The notes under the pieces: model-generated
The model's input: the letters and a program-made list of their open reading frames with translations, nothing else
The model's database searches: none
Told to the model about the DNA's origin: nothing
Translations under genes and position numbers: made by a program
Source: a virus
Strand: one strand, 5' to 3'
DNA length: 53,694 nucleotides
Virus record (IMG/VR): IMGVR_UViG_3300026382_000022
Coordinates: 1-53,694 of that record
Shown here: positions 48,344-53,694 of the stretch, piece after piece
How positions within the stretch are numbered: position 1 is the stretch's first letter
How the letters are laid out: each line of letters opens with the position of its first letter

Positions 48344-51021
48344 TTTTCATCCTTTTTATATATTAGATATTTTTCAACATCTTTTAATTTAGTATCTCCT
48401 GGCAAATTTTCTCCTCTACAAAGTTCTAAGAAGTCTTTATACCAATTGTTACCAACTCTGTATTTAAAATATTTAGATAATCTAAATAATAGGTATTCTT
48501 CTAACATATCAAATTTATCATATTTAATACGTATTAAATAATAACCATGTTGTTTAGCTAAATTATTCTTTAATTCATCACGATCCTTACTTGCTTGTAA
48601 TTCTTTATCACCACCCCATTTTTTTATAGATTTAAAATGTTGCTCACCATCATATTCTATTAAAATATTGAGTTCAGGTAGAAAGAAATCAAAACGAAGT
48701 CTTTTATTATCAGCTTCAGGCATCACATATTCTGGTATATTTTTAATATCGTTATCTTGTAGAAATCTATTAATTTTAATTATAGCTTCTGATGAAGAAC
48801 ATATTGGACACCCGTGTCCATCTAGGTGATCATTAGGTCTTTGTTTAAAATCACCATGTTCTTTACATGTAATAATAACTGGGGCTTTACTGTTATAGTA
48901 ATCAACCTTATCATAATTATATCTATTACCATGTATTACTTTAGCTTTCTTAACAAATTCTTCTGTATCAGAGACATGTAATCTAGAACATTTAGAACAT
49001 CCATGTTTTGATCTAATATGATGTTCTGGTGTTTGTTGGAATTTACCATGTAATGGACAAATTATAGTAGCATGTGAAGTATATCCAATATAGTTCATTT
49101 TACTATAGTCAAATTTATTACCAAATTTTTCTTTAGCTCTTTTTATGAACTCTTTTTCATCTATAGTCCTAACTGTGCTACATTTTAAACAACCACCACT
49201 AACTGTTGCTGCTAAATGGTTATTTGGTATTACAGAGAAATCACCATGCTCTTTACATGTAACCATAATAGGTGTGGTCATTTTTTTAAAATTTACTTTA
49301 TCATAACTAAATCTATCACTATGTACTTCTCTAGCTCGTTCTACGAATTCATCTTTAGTTATTCTAGTTGCCTCCATAGCACATTTCTTACACCCTCTAG
49401 CTTTGGCTCTGACGTGTTCACCAGCTATTTGCCAAAATGAACCATGTGTTGGACAAATGATTTCTACTTTAGTAGCTTTATTAATATAGTTAACTTTACT
49501 GTAATCGTATTTATCACCATGTAGTAATCTAGCTTTCGCAACCCATACATCTTTGCTACTAGTTTGTTTAGAGTCTGTTAATTCTCTACTACATTTAGGA
49601 CAACCTGTTTCTGATGTTAAATGGGATTTAGGTAGCATAGTTACTTCACCATGTTTAGGACAATCAAAAGTGATTTTTTTATACATACCAGCATATACTA
49701 CTTTGCTGTAATCGAATTTATCACCATGTTTAGCTTTAGCTTTTTCTATAAACTCTGAAGTACTTGTTTTAGGTATTCGTCTATTCTCTATAGAACATCT
49801 TGGACACCCAGTACCAGACAAATGTGTTGTTGTGTTTTGTTCGAATATACCATGTTTAGGGCATATGATTTTAACTTTATTGTTAGTACCACTACCTTTA
49901 TAATCCACTAATGAATAATCATATTTATCACCATGTTTAAATCTAGCTTTTTCTATAAATTCATTAGTATTTATTTTAGGCTTATGTACTTTTTCAACGC
50001 CACATTTAGGACAACCATATCCATATAAATGTGAATCTGCTCGTTGTTTAAAAATACCATGTTCAGAACATACTATATCTGTATAATCAGAACCAATAGT
50101 ATATACTACTTTGCTATAATCATATTTGTCACCATGTTTAGCTCTAGCTCTCTTTATGAATTCTTCAGTAGTAAGTTTTTTAGAATTACTCATATTTTCA
50201 ATAGCACATTGCTTGCATCCTTTATTACGTAAATGATTATGTGGCTTCTGTTCATACTCACCATGTTTTTTACATATAAGAGTAACTGGTGTATTACTAT
50301 CTACAAAATTTACTTTACTATAATCTACACTATCACCATACAGTTCTTTTGCCTTAGCTAAGAATATCTCTTTAGTTAAAGTGAAAGGTTTTTTTAATAC
50401 TTCTTTCTGGTGCTCAATACTGCACTTAGGACACCCAGTTACACTATTCACATGTGATACTGGTAACATTTGAAATTCACCATGTATAGGGCATATAATG
50501 TTCACTGGTTTATCTTTAGTAAAATAAATAACTTTATTATAATCATATTTGTCACCATGTTTAGCTTTAGCTTTTTCTATCCATCTATTTGTTTTAAATT
50601 CAGTTGGTATAGTATTTTTACCTATAGCACATTTAGGACACCCCATACCAGACATATGGTTACGCGCTAGTTGTTGAAAATCTCCATGTACAGGACAACC
50701 AATAGTAATATTTTCAGATCCTATAGTGTAATTAGATTTACTGTAGTCATATTTATCACCATGTACTTCTTTAGATTTTTTTATAAAATCAGCAGTTGTT
50801 AGCTTACGTGCATTTACTCTTTTTTCAATTGAACATTTAGGACACCCAGATCCTTCATAATGTGCTTTAGCTTGTTGCTGAAAATCTCCGTGTATTGGAC
50901 ATGTTATTGTTATAGGTTTTTTACTACCTTTATATATAGATTTAGCATAACTATATTTACCATCATGTGTTTTTCTAGATTTAATAATCCATTCCTCAGT
51001 TGTCATTTTTTTATTAGCCAT
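48340..51021 (-). CDS. Multi-repeat DUF723 endonuclease (VSR/EDxHD-like)
   Basis: 893 residues. ATG 51021 has AAGGAG upstream; a GTG one codon earlier is less likely. It starts with 11 tandem repeats of about 66 residues (about 1-755) of the type 'HGDKYDYSKVxY', then 'IxCPxHGxFxQ', then 'HLxGxGCPKC'. Each has one Cys-x-x-His plus one Cys-x-x-Cys, so each probably binds one zinc and reads a few bases of DNA. The C-terminal ~135 residues are a PD-(D/E)xK-like nuclease: 'RLRFDFFLPELNILIEYDGE' then 'YLIRIKYD'. This layout is known from VSR-related EDxHD homing endonucleases. Eleven recognition units suggest a very long target. It is a free-standing mobile gene 340 bp from the terminase gene. Confidence 0.8.
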   Translation of the reverse strand: MANKKMTTEEWIIKSRKTHDGKYSYAKSIYKGSKKPITITCPIHGDFQQQAKAHYEGSGCPKCSIEKRVNARKLTTADFIKKSKEVHGDKYDYSKSNYTIGSENITIGCPVHGDFQQLARNHMSGMGCPKCAIGKNTIPTEFKTNRWIEKAKAKHGDKYDYNKVIYFTKDKPVNIICPIHGEFQMLPVSHVNSVTGCPKCSIEHQKEVLKKPFTLTKEIFLAKAKELYGDSVDYSKVNFVDSNTPVTLICKKHGEYEQKPHNHLRNKGCKQCAIENMSNSKKLTTEEFIKRARAKHGDKYDYSKVVYTIGSDYTDIVCSEHGIFKQRADSHLYGYGCPKCGVEKVHKPKINTNEFIEKARFKHGDKYDYSLVDYKGSGTNNKVKIICPKHGIFEQNTTTHLSGTGCPRCSIENRRIPKTSTSEFIEKAKAKHGDKFDYSKVVYAGMYKKITFDCPKHGEVTMLPKSHLTSETGCPKCSRELTDSKQTSSKDVWVAKARLLHGDKYDYSKVNYINKATKVEIICPTHGSFWQIAGEHVRAKARGCKKCAMEATRITKDEFVERAREVHSDRFSYDKVNFKKMTTPIMVTCKEHGDFSVIPNNHLAATVSGGCLKCSTVRTIDEKEFIKRAKEKFGNKFDYSKMNYIGYTSHATIICPLHGKFQQTPEHHIRSKHGCSKCSRLHVSDTEEFVKKAKVIHGNRYNYDKVDYYNSKAPVIITCKEHGDFKQRPNDHLDGHGCPICSSSEAIIKINRFLQDNDIKNIPEYVMPEADNKRLRFDFFLPELNILIEYDGEQHFKSIKKWGGDKELQASKDRDELKNNLAKQHGYYLIRIKYDKFDMLEEYLLFRLSKYFKYRVGNNWYKDFLELCRGENLPGDTKLKDVEKYLIYKKDEK
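48830..50990 (-). repeat. Array of 11 zinc-ribbon (DUF723-like) coding repeats
   Basis: Eleven in-frame units of about 195-205 bp. They are diverged at the DNA level but keep the Cys/His pattern. The array makes up five sixths of the gene. Confidence 0.85.
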
Positions 51022-51024
51022 CAC

Positions 51025-51363
51025 AGACTCCTTAATTTTCTTTTCACTATTACATTAATTACTATTACTATAATGCTAAATAGGCTATTTTAATGACTAT
51101 ATTAAAGTTACCATATATAGCTATAGGAATGGTTGTTGTGAACTATTCCTATTTTAGTAATATATGTTTATAATTTTTTTCAAAACAAACATATTCATAT
51201 TAGTGGGCGAAGTTAAAAATTAATATAGGTGTTTATATTAAACAATTATTAAACAGATTAAAAACAAAAGATGTTTAAATGTAGATGGTGGCACTAGTGC
51301 AGCAATCTATTTACTGATGTTAATATACTAATTTTCTCTATAACTAATAATAAAGGATATTGA
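51025..51363. other. Intergenic region between endonuclease and terminase genes
   Basis: It contains the endonuclease leader and, at 51149-51181, a conserved promoter element, just upstream of which (on the transcript side) lies an 8-bp hairpin (ATAGGAAT/ATTCCTAT, 51123-51152). The part right of the element (51182-51363) has no gene and only a ribosome site AAAGGA before the terminase start. Confidence 0.6.
51149..51181 (-). promoter_or_regulatory. Conserved promoter element (minus strand)
   Basis: On the minus strand: AAAAATTATAAACATATATT then ACTAAAATAGGA, with an exact TATATTAC core. It lies about 130 nt upstream of the endonuclease gene. It could also affect the divergent terminase gene 190 nt away. 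Confidence 0.6.
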
Positions 51364-53484
51364 ATGATATTGTACAAAAGTGATTGGGATTTATATCCTG
51401 AAGCGATAATAGATACTAAGACTAGTAGTAAGACAGCTTTAGAATTAATGTCATTACTTAAAAAAATGGGTGTTGAAAATTGTTATTTCTTTTTAGCATT
51501 ACATGATCCAACATTACAAGGCGTTGATCCATATGATCCAAATCTTACGCAAGAACAAAAAATTAGAATAGCTTCAGAATGTTCTATTAATCCATGGTAT
51601 TTTTTTAGAGAGATAGCTAGAGGACCAGCATCTTCTGGTACTGAACCTATTAAGTTTAGATTCAATAGAGCTAACTTAGCATTATATTGGTTATTTTTTA
51701 ACCATATTACATCATTACTTATACAACCAAGACAAACTGGTAAATCATTTAGTACTGATATATTAATGACTGCACTAATGTCAACAGTTGTTAAAAATAC
51801 TAAAATACATTTATTAACAAAAGATGATAGTCTTAGAGTATCCAATATTACCAGACTAAAAGATATTTATAATGAGTTACCAGATTATCTACAGCTCAAA
51901 ACTAGAAAAGACACTAACAATACGGAAAAAATCACCATTTTAGCACTTGGGAATGAGTACATAACCTCAGTACCTCAGGCCTCAGTAAAGGGTGCATTAA
52001 ACCTCGGGAGGGGGCAAGTCTTGAGTATCCAACATGTGGATGAGTTGTTTTTCTTGAAAAACATACATATCACATTGCCAGCAATGTTAGCAGCTGGGGG
52101 TGCGGCTCGTGATGCCGCGGCTGCTAATGGTGAACCATATGGTAATATCTTTACATCTACAGCAGGATATCTAAATTCACCAGAGGGTAGATTTGGGTAT
52201 GAAGAAATTTATAAAAAATGTATGCCGTGGACTGAGAAACTTTATGATTGTAAAGATGAAGAAGAGTTAGTAGAAACCATTAAGAAAAATTCTCCTGGTA
52301 ATAAAGTAATGGTTCTTTTAGAATTCAACCATAGACAACTAGGTTATACTGATGATTGGTTACGTGGTAAAATAGCTGACGCTATGGCGTCTGGTGATGC
52401 TGTGTTAGCCGATTTTCTTAATATTTGGCCAGAGGGTAATGCAAGTTCACCTATTAGTAAAACATTACTTAAAGTAATGACCGATAGTAGAATAAATGAA
52501 CCATATACAGAAATTACTTCGTTCGGGTACGCCATCCGTTGGTATGTTACACAACGTGAATTAGAAACCATATTACCATCTAGAAAAATAGTTATAGCAC
52601 TAGATACATCTGATGCTGTTGGTAAAGATGATATAGCTATGATCATTAGAGATGTTAGGTCTGGTAAAACATTAGGTGTTGGTGTTTATAATGAAACTAA
52701 CTTAATAACATTCTCAGAGTGGTTAGGTTCACTATTCGATAGATTTGAAAATATGGTTATGATAATAGAGCGTAGAAGTAGTGGTGTTGCTATCATAGAT
52801 AATCTACTTAAAATATTACCAGCAAAAGGTTTAGATCCATTCGCTAAATTATTTAACTGGGTAGTAGATGAGAAAGAAGAATACCCTAAAAGATTTGAAG
52901 AAATAGCTAGAGGTGTTAAACATAGAGATTATAATGTCTATGTAAGGTATAGAAAACATTTTGGATATGCAACTGCTGGTAGTGGTAAATCTAGTAGAGA
53001 TGGTTTATACGGTGATAACTTATTAGCTGCTATAAAATATACTGGTAATGTTATGCATGATAAACAATTAATAGATCAAGTATCTGGGTTAACAGTTAAA
53101 AATGGTAGAATAGATCATAAATCTGGTAGTAACGATGACTTAGTTATAGCGTGGATGTTAAGTTATTGGTTCTTAGTAAAAGCTAGAAATAAAGAATTTT
53201 ATGGTATTAGGAATAATGAAGTATTGTCTATAGTTATAGATAATGAAATGCGTAAAGGTGAAACCAGAGATATGGTTGAACAAAAATATCAGTTAGCTCT
53301 TAAAGCTAAGATAGATGAGTTATTAGAGATGTTGAAGAATGAATCTAATCCATTTAAAATAGATATTTTAACTAATAAAATAAAAATGATGTATAGAGAT
53401 ATAGATACTAGTTATATACCATCGTTTAACATAGATGATGTTATAGAAAATATCATGATAGAAAAAAGAAAACGTTATAGATAA
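51364..53484 (+). CDS. terL: Terminase large subunit (ATPase and nuclease)
   Basis: 706 residues, ATG 51364 with AAAGGA upstream. ATPase: Walker A 'QPRQTGKS' (121-128), Walker B 'VLSIQHVDE' with Asp226-Glu227, coupling motif 'FTSTAG' (263-268). Nuclease (RNase H-like): Asp in 'KIVIALDTSDAVG' (about 410-422), Glu in 'MVMIIERRSSG' (about 460), Asp in 'GSNDDLVIAWM' (about 587-597). All catalytic residues of both halves are present. It cuts concatemeric DNA and pumps it into proheads. DNA coding residues 192-258, which include Walker B, has a different base composition and codon use from the rest of the gene (see findings). A hairpin follows the stop codon. Confidence 0.92.
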   Translation: MILYKSDWDLYPEAIIDTKTSSKTALELMSLLKKMGVENCYFFLALHDPTLQGVDPYDPNLTQEQKIRIASECSINPWYFFREIARGPASSGTEPIKFRFNRANLALYWLFFNHITSLLIQPRQTGKSFSTDILMTALMSTVVKNTKIHLLTKDDSLRVSNITRLKDIYNELPDYLQLKTRKDTNNTEKITILALGNEYITSVPQASVKGALNLGRGQVLSIQHVDELFFLKNIHITLPAMLAAGGAARDAAAANGEPYGNIFTSTAGYLNSPEGRFGYEEIYKKCMPWTEKLYDCKDEEELVETIKKNSPGNKVMVLLEFNHRQLGYTDDWLRGKIADAMASGDAVLADFLNIWPEGNASSPISKTLLKVMTDSRINEPYTEITSFGYAIRWYVTQRELETILPSRKIVIALDTSDAVGKDDIAMIIRDVRSGKTLGVGVYNETNLITFSEWLGSLFDRFENMVMIIERRSSGVAIIDNLLKILPAKGLDPFAKLFNWVVDEKEEYPKRFEEIARGVKHRDYNVYVRYRKHFGYATAGSGKSSRDGLYGDNLLAAIKYTGNVMHDKQLIDQVSGLTVKNGRIDHKSGSNDDLVIAWMLSYWFLVKARNKEFYGIRNNEVLSIVIDNEMRKGETRDMVEQKYQLALKAKIDELLEMLKNESNPFKIDILTNKIKMMYRDIDTSYIPSFNIDDVIENIMIEKRKRYR
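51937..52136 (+). other. Foreign-composition tract inside terminase gene
   Basis: In 51961-52140 I count 87 G+C in 180 bases (48%), against 17 in 60 (28%) in 51841-51900. Codons rare elsewhere in the gene, such as GGG, AGG, CTC, TTG, GCC and GCG, cluster here. The tract codes for the Walker B region and keeps the frame. It looks like a gene-conversion footprint. Confidence 0.7.
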
Positions 53485-53510
53485 TTTTTTTAAGTTATAT
53501 TATATTATGA

Positions 53511-53545
53511 GTAGATATATTACCTCCTGAATATAATATATCTAC
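53511..53545. terminator. Hairpin after terminase gene
   Basis: A perfect 12-bp stem (GTAGATATATTA / TAATATATCTAC) with an 11-nt loop that contains CCTCCT. No strong T-run follows. It lies 27 nt after the terminase stop codon. Confidence 0.6.
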
Positions 53546-53694
53546 GTGTATTATAATGTTATATACATTATGTACTACATCCTATCAATATAGGTTAGTA
53601 ACTAACCTTAGGGATCTTATGATCTTCTAGAAATTCCATCTAGCATGGGTGGAGTAGTTCACGTGTTGTTTCCACTATGTGATATGTTTTCCTG
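53546..53694. other. Gene-free end of window with short hairpins
   Basis: No gene fits. Two overlapping hairpins compete: CCTAT-CAAT-ATAGG (53581-53594) and AGGTTAG-TAA-CTAACCT (53592-53608). A CTAGA/TCTAG pair (53627-53643) follows. It may be the start of a structured RNA or leader that continues past the window. Confidence 0.4.

Noticed and set aside
48830-50990. Regular ~200-bp repeats
   Set aside because: Coding zinc-ribbon units of the endonuclease, not an array of non-coding repeats.
53511-53530. TATATTAC on the plus strand at 53516-53523 as a promoter
   Set aside because: It is part of the 12-bp hairpin after terminase and lacks the flanking TTATAA block of the other six elements; kept only as a weak possibility.
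53581-53694. Possible tRNA gene
   Set aside because: No cloverleaf with acceptor stem, anticodon arm and T-loop could be drawn.
1-53694. Integrase, att sites or other prophage marks
   Set aside because: None seen; gene content and RNA polymerase parts suggest a lytic phage.

Overview
This window is a piece of a large, AT-rich double-stranded DNA phage genome, most likely a jumbo myophage of a Gram-negative host. The phage assignment rests on a complete large terminase, an i-spanin/o-spanin/holin/endolysin lysis cassette (the o-spanin lipobox implies an outer membrane), long runs of virion-type proteins with Ig/Fn3/PKD-like and beta-propeller folds, and pieces of a phage-encoded multisubunit RNA polymerase (C-terminal parts of beta and beta'). 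No tRNA, CRISPR array, insertion sequence or integrase was found. The exact host and genus cannot be told from the sequence alone.

Layout. (1) 1-310: end of a plus-strand dCMP deaminase gene. (2) 344-9686, minus: a block of tail/fibre-type virion genes, several of them paralogous and sharing a short C-terminal signature. (3) 9742-13644, minus: an enlarged lysis cassette with o-spanin, i-spanin, a membrane protein, holin-like protein, secreted NUC1-type nuclease, an unknown protein, a permuted NlpC/P60-like protein and a GH108-type endolysin. (4) 13698-19099, minus: a 1394-residue FG-GAP propeller protein with 18 repeats in three groups of six, plus two small paralogous virion-type proteins. 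(5) 19195-22780, minus: SF2 helicase and RNA polymerase beta' C-terminal part. (6) 22934-25425, plus: a three-gene overlapping operon encoding a membrane protein, a response-regulator receiver domain and a membrane sensor histidine kinase, i.e. what looks like a phage-borne two-component system. (7) 25465-27919, minus: RNA polymerase beta C-terminal part and a small partner. (8) 28030-29960: small genes on both strands separated by perfect palindromes, including a GGDEF (diguanylate cyclase-like) protein and a DUF488 protein. (9) 30034-34427, minus: three larger structural or unknown genes. (10) 34573-44924, mostly minus: replication, repair and nucleic-acid genes (SSB-like, topoisomerase I, zinc ribbons, metallo-beta-lactamase fold, SbcD-like phosphoesterase) and unknowns. 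(11) 45064-45761: a long gene-free, repeat- and hairpin-rich region between divergent units. (12) 45762-47726, plus: three genes of unknown role. (13) 47798-51021, minus: an unknown gene and an 11-repeat DUF723/PD-(D/E)xK endonuclease. (14) 51364-53484, plus: terminase large subunit, carrying an internal tract of foreign base composition.

Expression signals. Six copies of a conserved element, read on the minus strand as roughly TTATAAaCATATATTACTAA, sit upstream of minus-strand transcription units; it resembles the TATATTAC-type early promoters of phiKZ-like phages. Convergent gene pairs are separated by long hairpins with two recurrent apex types. The most unusual content is the two-component operon with the nearby GGDEF gene, which together suggest that the phage senses the envelope or environment and rewires host signalling during infection.
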